Source of the DNA: Rhodoferax sp.
Lineage (GTDB): Bacteria > Pseudomonadota > Gammaproteobacteria > Burkholderiales > Burkholderiaceae_C
Assembly: GCA_019449595.1 (NCBI GenBank)
Contig: JAGRPL010000006.1
Location: 233,451-297,450 of the forward strand
DNA length: 64,000 bases
Reading direction: 5' to 3'
Shown here: in pieces, positions 1 to 11,083 of the stretch
How positions within the stretch are numbered: the first letter of the stretch is position 1
Layout: each line of letters starts with the position of its first letter
Position numbers and translations under genes: made by a program
The notes under the pieces: generated by a model
Databases searched by the model: none
The model's input: only the letters and a program-made list of their open reading frames with translations
What the model was told of the DNA's origin: nothing

Positions 1-1309
1 TTCCATGCCGAAATGGCTGCTACACGGCTTCGGTACTGCGCAGACAGCTCCAGTTTTGATAGCAGAGGCTGAAGGATGTTGTCTTCCACCCGCATCTGGT
101 AGTGGGTGGTGTCGCGCCGGGCACCGGACCCTGCGATGGCTTCGCTGCTGTACAGGTTGCGCAGGCGCACATCCAGCGGGTCCATGTCCAGCGCACGGGC
201 GATGTCGCCCATGATGGTCTCGATCACGATTACGCCCTGCGGCCCGCCAAAGCCGCGAAACGCGGTGTGGCTCTGGGTGTTCGTCTTGCAGCGGTAGGAG
301 GCAATCTCCACGTCCGACAGGTAGTAGGCGTTGTCGGCGTGGAAGAGGGCGCGGTCGGCCACCGGCCCGGAGAGGTCTGCACTGAAGCCGCAGTTGGCGG
401 CCATTACCAGCTTGAGCGCGGTCAGGCGCCCGGTGGCGTCAAAGCCGGCGGTGTAGTCGAAGGTGAAGGGGTGGCGCTTGCCGGTGATGAGGAAGTCGTC
501 GTCGCGGTCCAGCCGCAGCTTCACCGGGCAGTGCAGCTTGTGCGCGGCAACGGCGGCCCACACCGCCAGGTGCCCGGCCTGCGTTTCCTTGCCGCCAAAG
601 CCGCCGCCCATGCGCCGGCACTCCACGCGCACGGCGTGGTTGTCCAGCCCCAGGGCGTGGGCCACCCAGTGCTGTACCTCGCCGGGGTGCTGCGTGCTGC
701 TGTGAATGAGCCACTGGTTCTGTTCCTGCGGCAGGGCGTACGCCACCTGGCCTTCCAGGTAGAAATGTTCCTGGCCCCCCACCTCCAGCGTGCCGTCCAG
801 GCGGTGCGGCGCGCCAGCCAGGGCGGCGCTGGCATCGCCCCGGCGCACGAACACCGGGGGCAGCACATAGCTCTGGGCCGTGAGCGCGTCCCGTACGGTC
901 AGGATGGCGGGCAGGGCTTCGATGCGCAGCGCAACCGCGCGCGCGGCGCGGCGCGCCTGCACCAGGCTGCGGGCGACCACCAGGCCGACGACCTGGCCAA
1001 CATACTGCACAGTGTCGACGGCAAACACCGGCTCGTCGCCGGCAAAGGCGGCCAGCATGGGGTCGCCCGGAATGTCGGCGGCCAGCACCACGTCCACCAC
1101 GCCGGGCAGGGCCCGCGCGGCGGCGGTGTCCACGCCCAGCAGACGGCCATGCGCCACCGTGGACAGGATGGGCGCGGCGTGCAGCGTGCCGCGCAGCTCT
1201 GGAATGTCGTCCACGTAGCGGGCGCTGCCGGCCACGTGCGCGGCGGCGCTCTCGTGCGCCAGCGCGGTGCCGCTGGCACCCCGGTGGAGTGGCGAAGCCG
1301 GGCGGGCCG

Positions 1310-1313
<4 letters not shown>
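1..1313 (-). CDS. xdhB: Xanthine dehydrogenase, molybdopterin-binding subunit (partial, C-terminus off the left edge)
   Basis: Large subunit of the molybdenum hydroxylase that oxidises hypoxanthine and xanthine to urate. This frame has no stop before base 1, so the ORF track omits it; I translated it directly. The ATG at 1313 overlaps the xdhA stop (ATGA). About 437 N-terminal residues are present out of the roughly 780 usual for the family. They include the molybdopterin-domain glycine motifs RMGGGFGGKE and AFRGFGGPQG. Cotranscribed with and downstream of xdhA. The last visible stretch overlaps an interspersed repeat copy (37-64). Identification is firm; the C-terminal half and a likely xdhC lie outside the window. 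Confidence 0.93.
37..64 (-). repeat. Interspersed repeat copy A (inside xdhB)
   Basis: Core of the family described in the findings. Read on the minus strand it runs from TGCTATCAAAAC to GAGCTGTCTGCGCA, and it matches copy B in xdhA at 25 of 28 bases. It stays in the xdhB frame, encoding LSKLELSAQ. Confidence 0.75.
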
Positions 1314-2794
<1,481 letters not shown>

Positions 2795-2908
2795 GGGCAC
2801 TAGCATAGAGCACAATTTCACCCCTTGCAGGGGCTGGCCGGTGTGGCCGGCATGAGCGTGTACAGTGAGCGCCTGCAACCCAAAACAACGAGCAGAATTT
2901 CCTCCAGC
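2795..2908. promoter_or_regulatory. Divergent control region of xdhAB and the nucleoside ABC operon
   Basis: This is the only spacer between the two oppositely oriented purine units, so both promoters must lie in or near it. It contains a short dyad CCCCTTGCAGGGG at 2821-2833. I do not recognise a clear -35/-10 pair or a known operator, so the assignment rests on arrangement alone. Confidence 0.4.
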
Positions 2909-4450
2909 ATGGCAATCCCCAGACTCCAATTAACGGGCATCACCAAGGCGTACCCCGGCGTGGTGGCCAACAGCGACGTGTCGCTGACCGTCATGCCCGG
3001 CGAAATCCATGCCGTGCTGGGCGAGAACGGCGCCGGCAAATCGACCCTGATGAAAATCATCTACGGCGCCGTCAAGCCCGATGCCGGCGAGGTGCGCATC
3101 AACGGCCAGGTGATGCAGATCCGCAACCCCAAGGAAGCGCGGGCCAACGGCATCAACATGGTGTTCCAGCACTTCAACCTGTTCGACACCATGACCGTGG
3201 CCGAGAACGTGTGGCTGGGGCTGACGCGCAGCTCGCTGGAGCAGGTCAGCGCCGCCATCCAGGGCAAGGCCGCCGAATACGGGCTGGACGTGGACCCGGC
3301 GCGCCCGGTGCACACGCTCAGCGTGGGCGAGATGCAGCGGGTGGAGATCATCCGCGCCCTGCTGACCCGCCCGGAGCTGCTGATCCTGGACGAGCCCACC
3401 TCGGTGCTCACGCCCCAGGCGGTGGAGAAACTCTTTGTGGTGCTCAGGAAGCTTGCCAGCGAGGGCTGCAGCATCCTCTATATCAGCCACAAGCTGCATG
3501 AAATCCGCGCGCTGTGCACCGCCTGCACCGTGCTGCGCGGCGGCAAGGTCACCGGCGTGTGCGATCCATCGCAGGAATCCAATGCCTCGCTGTCGCGCCT
3601 GATGATCGGTGCCGAGCCGCCCCTGCTGGAGCGCCGGGTGCGCCAGGCCGGCGCGCCGGTGCTGACGGTCAAGGGCCTGAGCCTGCCGCGCGAGGACCAG
3701 TTTGGCGTGGACCTGCACGGCATCGACCTGCAGGTGCGCGCCGGCGAGGTGGTCGGTGTGGCCGGCGTGTCCGGCAACGGCCAGAAGGAATTGCTGTATG
3801 CCCTGTCGGGCGAGGACACGCGCGCGCCCCGGGGCAGCGTGCATGTGGGCGCGGTGGACGTGGCCGCGCTGCACCCGGGCCAGCGGCGCCAGCTGGGCCT
3901 GCACTTCGTGCCCGAGGAGCGGCTGGGGCGCGGCGCGGTGCCTACGCTGAGCCTGGCCCACAACCTGCTGCTCACGCGTACCGAGTCCGTTTCCATGCCC
4001 CGTTTTGCCGGCGGCTGGATCCGGCTGCGCAAGCTGGAGGCCCATGCCGCGCGCCTCATCAAGCAGTTCATGGTCAAGGCGAGCGGGCCGCAATCGGCCG
4101 CCCGTGCGCTGTCGGGCGGCAACCTGCAGAAGTTCATCGTGGGCCGCGAGATCGACGCGCAGCCCACGCTGCTCATCGTGTCGCAGCCCACCTGGGGGGT
4201 GGATGTGGGCGCTGCGGCGCAGATTCGCGGGGAACTGCTGGCCCTGCGCGACGCCGGTTGCGCCGTGCTGGTGGTGAGCGAAGAACTGGACGAATTGTTT
4301 GAAGTGTGCGACCGGCTGCATGTGATTGCACGCGGGCGGCTGTCGCCGTCGGTACCGGTTGCCGAAGCATCGGTGGAAAAAATGGGGGAATGGATGAGTG
4401 GCTTGTGGACGGCGGCCGATCAGGGTGGGGTGCAACATGCTCAAGCTTGA
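2909..4450 (+). CDS. BMP/nucleoside-type ABC transporter, ATP-binding protein
   Basis: Duplicated ABC ATPase (about 513 residues) of the sugar/nucleoside family that powers import with the next three genes. The N-terminal half has Walker A GENGAGKST, signature LSVGEMQR and Walker B LLILDEPTS. The C-terminal half has the signature LSGGNLQKF and the degenerate Walker B (SQPTWGVDVG) usual for this family. The start MAIPRLQL was preferred because the homologous region begins there; the track adds 28 residues lacking family similarity. It overlaps the next permease by 14 bases. Purine nucleoside specificity is inferred from the divergent xdhAB. Confidence 0.9.
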   Translation: MAIPRLQLTGITKAYPGVVANSDVSLTVMPGEIHAVLGENGAGKSTLMKIIYGAVKPDAGEVRINGQVMQIRNPKEARANGINMVFQHFNLFDTMTVAENVWLGLTRSSLEQVSAAIQGKAAEYGLDVDPARPVHTLSVGEMQRVEIIRALLTRPELLILDEPTSVLTPQAVEKLFVVLRKLASEGCSILYISHKLHEIRALCTACTVLRGGKVTGVCDPSQESNASLSRLMIGAEPPLLERRVRQAGAPVLTVKGLSLPREDQFGVDLHGIDLQVRAGEVVGVAGVSGNGQKELLYALSGEDTRAPRGSVHVGAVDVAALHPGQRRQLGLHFVPEERLGRGAVPTLSLAHNLLLTRTESVSMPRFAGGWIRLRKLEAHAARLIKQFMVKASGPQSAARALSGGNLQKFIVGREIDAQPTLLIVSQPTWGVDVGAAAQIRGELLALRDAGCAVLVVSEELDELFEVCDRLHVIARGRLSPSVPVAEASVEKMGEWMSGLWTAADQGGVQHAQA

Positions 4451-5507
4451 ATCCCGGCCCCAACCTTCGCGCCTGTGGAGCTACGCCTCGCCCGTGCTGG
4501 CACTGGCGTGCACGGTCGTCATCGGCGTCGTGCTGTTTGCGCTGCTGGGCAAGGACCCGGTGCGCGGCCTGCAGATCTTCTTCTGGGAGCCCATCCGCAG
4601 CGGCTATGCGCTCGGTGAGCTGGTGGTCAAGGCCACGCCGCTGCTGCTGATCGCGCTGGGCCTGGCGGTGTGCTTTCGCTCCAACGTGTGGAACATCGGC
4701 GCCGAGGGCCAGTACATCCTGGGCGCGATTGCCGCCAGCGGCATCGCCCTGCAGGCCGACAGCAGCACCGGGGGCTGGATTGTGGTGCCCGTGCTGCTGG
4801 CCGGTGTGCTGGGCGGCATGGTGTGGGCTGGCATCACCGCGCTGCTGCGCGACCGTTTCAACGCCAATGAAATCCTGGTGAGCCTGATGCTGGTGTACGT
4901 GGCCGTGCAGGTGCTCGGGTATCTGGTTTTCGGCCCCTGGAAAGACCCGATGGGCTACAACTTCCCCCAGACCAAGAGCTTCGAAGCCGTTACCCGCATT
5001 CCCCGCCTGTTTGCCGGTTCGCGCATGAACATCGGGCTGCTGTTCGCCCTGCTGGGTGTGGCCGGCATCTGGGTGTTCCTGTTTCGCACCCGTGCCGGCT
5101 TTGCCCTCCAGGTGGGCGGGCTGGCGCCGGCTGCGGCGCGCTACGCCGGGTTTTCCTCGCGCCGCGCCCTGTGGACGGCGCTGCTGATCTCCGGGGGCAT
5201 GGCGGGTCTGGCCGGTGCGCTGGAGGTGGCCGGCCCCATCGGCCAGCTCACGCCCTACGTGCCGGCGGGCTATGGTTTCGCCGCCATCATCGTGGCCTAT
5301 GTGGGGCGCCTGCACCCGGTGGGCATGGTGTTCTCGGCCATTCTCATGAGCATGTTCTACATCGGCGGTGAGCTGGCGCAGTCGCGCCTGGGCCTGCCCA
5401 AATCGCTCACGGGCGTGTTCCAGGGGCTGCTGCTGTTTACCCTGCTGGCCTGCGACACCCTGGTGAATTACCGGCTGCGCTGGCTGGCCGATGGAGGAAA
5501 GAAATAA
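4437..5507 (+). CDS. BMP/nucleoside-type ABC transporter, permease 1
   Basis: Integral membrane permease of the BPD_transp_2 type, 356 residues from MLKLESRP, with many hydrophobic segments. It contains the family hallmark RSNVWNIGAEGQ, the EAA-like coupling region. The start overlaps the ATPase gene by 14 bases, and the stop overlaps the ATG of the second permease (TAATG), so the three are translationally coupled. Together with the second permease it should form the heterodimeric channel. The transported nucleoside or base is inferred from context, not visible in the sequence. Confidence 0.9.
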   Translation: MLKLESRPQPSRLWSYASPVLALACTVVIGVVLFALLGKDPVRGLQIFFWEPIRSGYALGELVVKATPLLLIALGLAVCFRSNVWNIGAEGQYILGAIAASGIALQADSSTGGWIVVPVLLAGVLGGMVWAGITALLRDRFNANEILVSLMLVYVAVQVLGYLVFGPWKDPMGYNFPQTKSFEAVTRIPRLFAGSRMNIGLLFALLGVAGIWVFLFRTRAGFALQVGGLAPAAARYAGFSSRRALWTALLISGGMAGLAGALEVAGPIGQLTPYVPAGYGFAAIIVAYVGRLHPVGMVFSAILMSMFYIGGELAQSRLGLPKSLTGVFQGLLLFTLLACDTLVNYRLRWLADGGKK

Positions 5508-6427
5508 TGGAAGCCTATGCATTGCTGATCGCCTCAACCCTCAATGCCGGCACCGTGCTGGCCATTGCCGCGCTGGGGCTGCTGATCAACGAGAAGGCCG
5601 GCATCGTCAACCTGGGCGCCGAAGGCATGATGCTGTGCGCGGCCATAGCCGGCTTTGCCACCGTGGTGCACACCGGGAGCGACAGCCTGGGCTTCGTGGC
5701 CGGTCTGGCCGCCGGGGCGCTCTTGGCGGCGGTATTCGGGGGGCTGGTGATCTGGCTCAACACCAACCAGTACGCCACCGGGCTGGCGCTGAGCCTGTTT
5801 GGTGCCGGCTTTTCGGCCTTTGCCGGCATTGGTTACGTGCAGGCCAAGATTCCCGAGCGTCCCAGCTTCGCCGTGCCGTTCCTGTCCGACATTCCGCTGG
5901 TCGGCCCGGCGCTGTTTCGCCAGCATCCGCTGGTGTACCTGACCATGGCGTTCGTGGCGGGCCTGATCTGGTTCCTGTACCGCACCCGCTCCGGCCTGGT
6001 GCTGCGCAGCGTGGGCGAGAACCCGGAGTCCGCCCATGCGCTGGGCTACCCGGTGCGCTGGATCCGCTTGGGCGCCGTGGTGGTGGGTGGGGCGCTGTGC
6101 GGCCTGGCGGGTGCCTACATCTCCATCGTCTATACACCGCTGTGGACGGAGGGCATGGTGGCGGGCAAGGGCTGGATCGCGCTGGCCCTCACCACCTTTG
6201 CCACCTGGCGCCCGGCACGGGTCTTGCTGGGTGCCTACCTGTTCGGGGGCGTCACCATGCTGCAATTCCACTTGCAGGGCATGGGTGTGGAAATGCCCAG
6301 CCAGTTCCTGACCATGTTGCCCTACCTCGCCACCATCGTGGTGCTGGCCCTGATCTCGCGCAATCCGCGCTGGATTCGGATTAACATGCCAGCTTCGATT
6401 GGAAGGCCGTTTTACCCTGGCACCTAG
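5507..6427 (+). CDS. BMP/nucleoside-type ABC transporter, permease 2
   Basis: Second membrane permease, 306 residues. It is predicted very hydrophobic and has the matching family motif INEKAGIVNLGAEG near its N-terminus and RSVGENPESA in the large cytoplasmic loop. It starts in a TAATG overlap with permease 1, preceded by the purine-rich GGAGGAAAG, a good ribosome site. Gene order ATPase-permease-permease-receptor is typical of the simple sugar/nucleoside importer family. Confidence 0.9.
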   Translation: MEAYALLIASTLNAGTVLAIAALGLLINEKAGIVNLGAEGMMLCAAIAGFATVVHTGSDSLGFVAGLAAGALLAAVFGGLVIWLNTNQYATGLALSLFGAGFSAFAGIGYVQAKIPERPSFAVPFLSDIPLVGPALFRQHPLVYLTMAFVAGLIWFLYRTRSGLVLRSVGENPESAHALGYPVRWIRLGAVVVGGALCGLAGAYISIVYTPLWTEGMVAGKGWIALALTTFATWRPARVLLGAYLFGGVTMLQFHLQGMGVEMPSQFLTMLPYLATIVVLALISRNPRWIRINMPASIGRPFYPGT

Positions 6428-6486
6428 ACTGTGGAATGCTGCCCCGGATTTTTCGTCCTTAACTGACCTTTCTAGAAGGAACTGAC

Positions 6487-7641
6487 ATGACCGATTTGCA
6501 AAAACGTGCGCTGCTGAAAGTGGCAGCGCTGACCGCTGTGGCCAGCGCTGCGCTGGTAGGTTGCGGCAAGAAGGAAGAGCCGGCACCGGCGCCCGCTCCC
6601 GCGCCGGCCGCTTCGGCGCCCGCGCCCAAGCCGGCACCGCTGAAAATTGCGTTTGCCTACGTGGGCCCGGTGGGCGACGGTGGCTGGAGCTTCGCCCACG
6701 ACAACGGCCGCAAGGCGGTGGAGAAGGAATTTGGTGACAAGGTCGCCACGACCTTTGTGGAGAGCGTGGCGGAGTCGGCCGACGCCGAGCGCGTGTTCCG
6801 CGACATGGTGGGCCAGGGCAACAAGCTGATTTTCGGCACCACGTTTGGCTACATGGAGCCCATGCTCAAGGTCGCGGCCGACAACAAGGATGTGCATTTC
6901 GAGCACGCCACCGGCTACAAGACCGCCGAGAACATGAGCACCTATGACAGCCGCACCTACGAAGGCGCGTACATGGCAGGCGTGATTGCCGGCAAGATGA
7001 GCAAGACCGGCACGCTGGGCGTGGTGGCCTCGGTGCCAATTCCCGAAGTGATCCGCAACATCAACAGCTTCACGCTGGGTGCCCAGAGCAGCAACCCCAA
7101 GATCAAGACCAAGGTGGTGTGGGTCAACGAGTGGTTCAACCCGCCCAAGGAAACCGAAGCCGCCACCAGCCTGATCAACGGCGGTGCCGACGTGCTGTTC
7201 CAGAACACCGACTCGCCGGCCGTGCTCAAGACCGCGCAGGACAAGGGTAAGCGCGCCTTCGGCTGGGATTCCGACATGACCGCCTACGGTCCCAAGGCCC
7301 ACCTGGCGTCTTCCATCATCAACTGGGGTCCCTACTACATCAAGACCGTCAAGGACGCGCTGGATGGCAAGTCGGTGAGCGGACAGAGCTGGTGGGGCGT
7401 GAAGGAAGGCGCTATTGACATCGTGTCCATTGCCGACGACGTGCCGGCCGAAACCAAGGCCAAGGTCGACGAGGTGAAGGCCGGCCTGAAGGACGGCAGC
7501 TTCGTCATCTGGAAGGGCCCGATCGTGGACAACACCGGCAAGGTGCAGATTGCCAAGGACGCCGTGGCGGACGACAAGTTCCTGGGCGGTCTGAATTTCT
7601 ACGTCAAGGGCGTGGAAGGCAAGATCCCAGGCGGCAAGTAA
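6487..7641 (+). CDS. BMP-family substrate-binding lipoprotein
   Basis: Periplasmic receptor (384 residues) of the basic membrane protein/PnrA family that would deliver ligand to the two permeases. The N-terminus is a lipoprotein signal with a lipobox LVGC at about residues 23-26. A Pro/Ala-rich linker (PAPAPAPAA) follows, then the binding domain from about residue 50. AGAAGGAACTGAC precedes the ATG. A closely related paralogue lies at 21323, sharing segments such as SFGYMEP/TFGYMEP and NEWFNP. A strong terminator follows directly. Members bind purine nucleosides in several bacteria; specificity here is inferred. Confidence 0.9.
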   Translation: MTDLQKRALLKVAALTAVASAALVGCGKKEEPAPAPAPAPAASAPAPKPAPLKIAFAYVGPVGDGGWSFAHDNGRKAVEKEFGDKVATTFVESVAESADAERVFRDMVGQGNKLIFGTTFGYMEPMLKVAADNKDVHFEHATGYKTAENMSTYDSRTYEGAYMAGVIAGKMSKTGTLGVVASVPIPEVIRNINSFTLGAQSSNPKIKTKVVWVNEWFNPPKETEAATSLINGGADVLFQNTDSPAVLKTAQDKGKRAFGWDSDMTAYGPKAHLASSIINWGPYYIKTVKDALDGKSVSGQSWWGVKEGAIDIVSIADDVPAETKAKVDEVKAGLKDGSFVIWKGPIVDNTGKVQIAKDAVADDKFLGGLNFYVKGVEGKIPGGK

Positions 7642-7655
7642 GCCTTACCGCACTG

Positions 7656-7688
7656 CAAAAAGGCCGCTCTCGAGCGGCCTTTTTTTAT
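7656..7688. terminator. Intrinsic terminator between the BMP operon and the PBP gene
   Basis: The inverted repeat AAAGGCCGCT / AGCGGCCTTT has a four-base loop, followed on the plus strand by TTTTTTT and preceded by AAAAA. It can therefore work for both converging genes. It overlaps the TAA stop of the penicillin-binding protein gene. Confidence 0.9.
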
Positions 7689-10060
7689 TGGGCGGACGGT
7701 GACCCTTGGGGGGTGCTATCCGGTGGCGCGGCCGGGGCGGCGTCGGCCTCGGATGTGCCGGTTTCCGGTTGCAGCAGCTGGTCTATTTTTTCCTGCAGGG
7801 GATCGGGTTCGGTGGGCAGTTCGGGCGCGGCGGGCGCCGACGCCGGCGGCTGTGCAGCGCGCTGCGGTGCGGGGGCCTGGGCCGGCGGGCTGGCAAACAG
7901 GCCCACGATCCAGGCGCGGAATTGCCGCAACCAGCGCCGCAACGGGTTGCTGTCGGGTGGCTCCTCGAAGCGGATGCGCGGATCGATGAGGCGTGCGTGC
8001 AGCGCCTTGCCGAAGAAGTCGCCCACCATGGGCAGGGCGCTGTGGGCACCCTGGCCCCAGTAGTCGCTGCGCAGCGTGATGCGGCTGTCATCGAACCCGA
8101 CCCAGGCGCCGGCCACGAGCTGCGGGTGCATCAGGATGAACCAGCCGTCGGCGTTGTCCTGCGTGGTGCCGGTCTTGCCGGCGACATCGGCGCGGATGCC
8201 AAAGCGGCGGCGGATGTCGGCTCCGGTGCCGCGGTCAATGACACCCCGCAGGGTGTCGAGCAGGGTGTAGGTCACGTCCGGCGGGAGGGCCGGCTCCGGG
8301 GTGGGCGGAGCGAAGGCTTCGATCACCCGGCCGTTGCGGTCCTCGATGCGGGTGACCAGCACCGGTTCGGTGTAGCTGCCGCCATTGGCAATGGTGCCGT
8401 AGGCCGCGACCATTTCCTTCAGGGTGACCGGGCTGGTGCCCAGCGCGAGCGAGGGCACCTCTTCCAGTCTGCTCTGGCGCACGCCCATGGCGCGGGCGAG
8501 GCGGGCCACCTTGACCGGGCCGGTTTCCTGCATCAGCTGGGCGGTGATGGTGTTCTTCGACTGCGCCAGTGCGTCGCGCAGGCGCATCGCCTGGCCACTG
8601 GGGGGCGTGCTGTCGCCGGGCCGCCAGATTTCACCGCCGCCAACGGCGATCTCCACGGCCTGGTCGACCAGGGTGTCATCCGGGCTCTTGCCTTGGCGGA
8701 AGGCTTCGCCGTACACGAAGGGCTTGAAGGTCGAGCCGGGCTGGCGGCGCGCCTGCTGGACATGGTCAAAGGCGCTTTGCTCGAAGTCGCGGCTGCCGAC
8801 CCAGGCCTTGACCTGGCCGTTGTGCGGGTCCAGCGCCAGAAAGCCGGCCTGCACCAGGGTCTTCTGCTGGCGTAGCGCCCGCAGGAAGGACGCGTCGGTC
8901 TGCAGCTGCTGGATGGCCTGCTCGTGCGTCAGGCCGGTGGCACGGGCAGCGCTGTAGGGCGCCGATTCGCGCAGCAAGGCCTGGACCAGGCTGCTGTTGG
9001 CGCTCCACGCCGAGCGCGAGGCCCACGCGCCGTTGGCCACGTTCTGCAGGAGCCGGCCCTGGCGCGCAACGGCCTGGTTGGCCAGGGCCTGCAACCGGGA
9101 GTCCAGGGTGGTGTACACGACCAGCCCGTCGTTGTAGATGTTGTAGTCGTTGCGGTCGGCCCAGGCGATCAGCCATTTGCGCACCTGCTGGGCGAAATGG
9201 GGGGCGGGCCCCGCCGGTTCGGTCTGCCGTTCAAAGTCGATGTTCAGGGGCTTCTTGCGCAGCGATTCGTACTGGGCCGGCGCCAGCTTCCCGCGCTTGA
9301 CCAGCTGCGCGAGCACGGTGTTGCGGCGCTGCAGGGCGCGTTCGGGGTTCAGCACCGGGTTGTAGTAGCTGTTGCCCTTGAGCATGCCGATGAGGGTGGC
9401 GCTTTCCAGCACGTCCAGCGCGTGGGCCGAGGTGCCGAAATAGGTGCGCGCCGCCATCTCGATGCCGTAGGCGTTGTAGAGAAAGGGAACCGTGTTGAGG
9501 TAGGTCTCCAGGATTTCGTCCTTGGAGTAGACGAACTCGATCTTCAGGGCGGTGATGGCTTCCTTGATCTTGCGCGTGAGGGTGGGCGAGCGGCCAATGT
9601 CTTCGGGGTACAGGTTGCGTGCCAGCTGCTGGGTCAGGGTGGAGCCGCCCTGTCGGGTGCCGCCAAAGGTGCTGAGCAGCGCCGCTCCGGTGCGGCGCCA
9701 GTCCAGACCGTGGTGGCTGTAGAAGCGGTGGTCTTCCGTGGCGATCAGGGCGTCGATCACATGCGGGGAGACGTCGGACAGTGCCACCCATTCGCGGTTG
9801 GCGGGCTTGAGCTCGGCCAGCAGCTTGCCGTCGGCCGAGAGGATGTGCGCCGGCTGCTCCGTGGCCACTTTGCGGATGTCGCGGATGCTGGGGGTAAACG
9901 GAATCAGCACCAGCACATACACCAGCACCAGGGCCGGCACGGCCAGCAGCGCATGGGCCACTTCCCGGCGGGAAGCGTTGCGCGCACGGGCCAGCACCGG
10001 GGCAAGGCGGGCTGCTGCGGCGCGCAGCGCCTGTGGGATGGCAGAGAGTGGGGTTGGCAT
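7685..10060 (-). CDS. Class A penicillin-binding protein (bifunctional, PBP1-type)
   Basis: Cell-wall synthase with glycosyltransferase and transpeptidase domains. One membrane segment lies near residues 35-60. The GT51 domain follows, with EDHRFYSHHGLDW and GGSTLTQQLARNL. The transpeptidase has STFK (catalytic Ser), SKN and KTGTT. The tail is Pro/Ala-rich and low in complexity (about 55 residues). About 791 residues from the ATG at 10060; a GTG at 10069 is an alternative. No strong Shine-Dalgarno is visible for either. It lies 31 bases downstream of the prenyltransferase gene on the same strand. The exact PBP1 subclass cannot be fixed by eye. Confidence 0.9.
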   Translation of the reverse strand: MPTPLSAIPQALRAAAARLAPVLARARNASRREVAHALLAVPALVLVYVLVLIPFTPSIRDIRKVATEQPAHILSADGKLLAELKPANREWVALSDVSPHVIDALIATEDHRFYSHHGLDWRRTGAALLSTFGGTRQGGSTLTQQLARNLYPEDIGRSPTLTRKIKEAITALKIEFVYSKDEILETYLNTVPFLYNAYGIEMAARTYFGTSAHALDVLESATLIGMLKGNSYYNPVLNPERALQRRNTVLAQLVKRGKLAPAQYESLRKKPLNIDFERQTEPAGPAPHFAQQVRKWLIAWADRNDYNIYNDGLVVYTTLDSRLQALANQAVARQGRLLQNVANGAWASRSAWSANSSLVQALLRESAPYSAARATGLTHEQAIQQLQTDASFLRALRQQKTLVQAGFLALDPHNGQVKAWVGSRDFEQSAFDHVQQARRQPGSTFKPFVYGEAFRQGKSPDDTLVDQAVEIAVGGGEIWRPGDSTPPSGQAMRLRDALAQSKNTITAQLMQETGPVKVARLARAMGVRQSRLEEVPSLALGTSPVTLKEMVAAYGTIANGGSYTEPVLVTRIEDRNGRVIEAFAPPTPEPALPPDVTYTLLDTLRGVIDRGTGADIRRRFGIRADVAGKTGTTQDNADGWFILMHPQLVAGAWVGFDDSRITLRSDYWGQGAHSALPMVGDFFGKALHARLIDPRIRFEEPPDSNPLRRWLRQFRAWIVGLFASPPAQAPAPQRAAQPPASAPAAPELPTEPDPLQEKIDQLLQPETGTSEADAAPAAPPDSTPQGSPSAQ

Positions 10061-10091
10061 GGACGGCACGGGGGCGGGACAGGGGCGCCGC

Positions 10092-11036
10092 TCAGGACCG
10101 GTGGCTCAGGGCCAGCGCCAGTGCCATCAACAAGCCGTTGGCGTTGGCGGCGGCAATGGTGGCCTGGATGGCCGGTGTCAGCCGTGCCGGCTGGTCGGCG
10201 TGGCGCAGCAGCCTGCGGCATGCGATGAACGATAGTGCGGCGGGTAACAGGCCCAGCGCACACAGCGCTGGCAAAGCCCCCGCCACCAGCGCCAGCGCCA
10301 GCCAGAGGTAGGCCGCGCCGGTCAGCAGCGGGTAGCCCCAGCGCGCCGTTTGTGTGCCCAGGCGCACGATCAGCGTGCGTTTGCCGGCCGCGGCATCGGC
10401 CAGCCGGTCCGGAAACTGGTTGAGGTACAGGATGGCGCCCACCAGCAGCGCAAACGGCAGGCCGGCCACCAGGGGCAGGGCCGCAAACGCCCCGCGCTGC
10501 ACGAAATCCGTTCCCAGCACCACCAGCAGCCAGCCGCCCACAATGGCCAGCTCCCCGACGCCGCGGGCCATCAGCTGCAGCGGTGGGGCCGAGTAGGCCC
10601 AGGCAATCAGCAGTCCGGCCAAGCCGATCAGCAGGAGCCCGCTGGCCGAGTGGGCGGTCAGCCACAGCCCGGCGGGAATTACCGCGGCCAGCAAGGTGTA
10701 GCCAAACAGCCGGGTGGCCTGCAGGCTCAGCACGCCGTTCTGGATGAAGCGGCTGCCACCGGTGAAGGGGAACAGGCGCTCCTGGTTGGCTGCATCCGTG
10801 CCGCTGAGCGCATCGTAGTAGTCGTTGACCACGTTGGCGCCGGCGTGGGCCATCAGGGCGAAGAGCACGGTGAGCACGGCCTTGGTCAAGTCGATCGCCA
10901 GGCCACCGGCGCTGGCGGCGCCCAGGCCGATCAGAACGCCGGCCAGCGTGACGCTGAGGAATGCGGGCCGGGTGGCGGCGAAGTAGGTGGCAAAGGGGTG
11001 GCTGGCGTGCAGCAGACTGGGTTCGCGTGGATTCAT
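10092..11036 (-). CDS. UbiA-family prenyltransferase, MenA-like
   Basis: Polytopic membrane enzyme (314 residues from MNPREPSL) that attaches a polyprenyl chain to an aromatic or related acceptor. It carries the first Asp-rich motif NDYYDALSGTD and a second, DRLADAAAGKRT, which together bind Mg-diphosphate. The length and N-terminal pattern resemble 1,4-dihydroxy-2-naphthoate prenyltransferases, but I see no other menaquinone genes here, so the substrate is open. It is divergent from the patatin gene across 47 bases. The start was trimmed from the track's 11099 because the family similarity begins at MNPREP. Confidence 0.85.
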   Translation of the reverse strand: MNPREPSLLHASHPFATYFAATRPAFLSVTLAGVLIGLGAASAGGLAIDLTKAVLTVLFALMAHAGANVVNDYYDALSGTDAANQERLFPFTGGSRFIQNGVLSLQATRLFGYTLLAAVIPAGLWLTAHSASGLLLIGLAGLLIAWAYSAPPLQLMARGVGELAIVGGWLLVVLGTDFVQRGAFAALPLVAGLPFALLVGAILYLNQFPDRLADAAAGKRTLIVRLGTQTARWGYPLLTGAAYLWLALALVAGALPALCALGLLPAALSFIACRRLLRHADQPARLTPAIQATIAAANANGLLMALALALSHRS

Positions 11037-11083
11037 GGGGTAATCATGCCAGTTCGGTAACGGGAATTTGCTACCCTTGCGGC

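Noticed and set aside
2930-4444. 504-residue minus-strand ORF opposite the ABC ATPase
   Set aside because: Typical high-GC antisense frame; the plus-strand ATPase has complete Walker and signature motifs.
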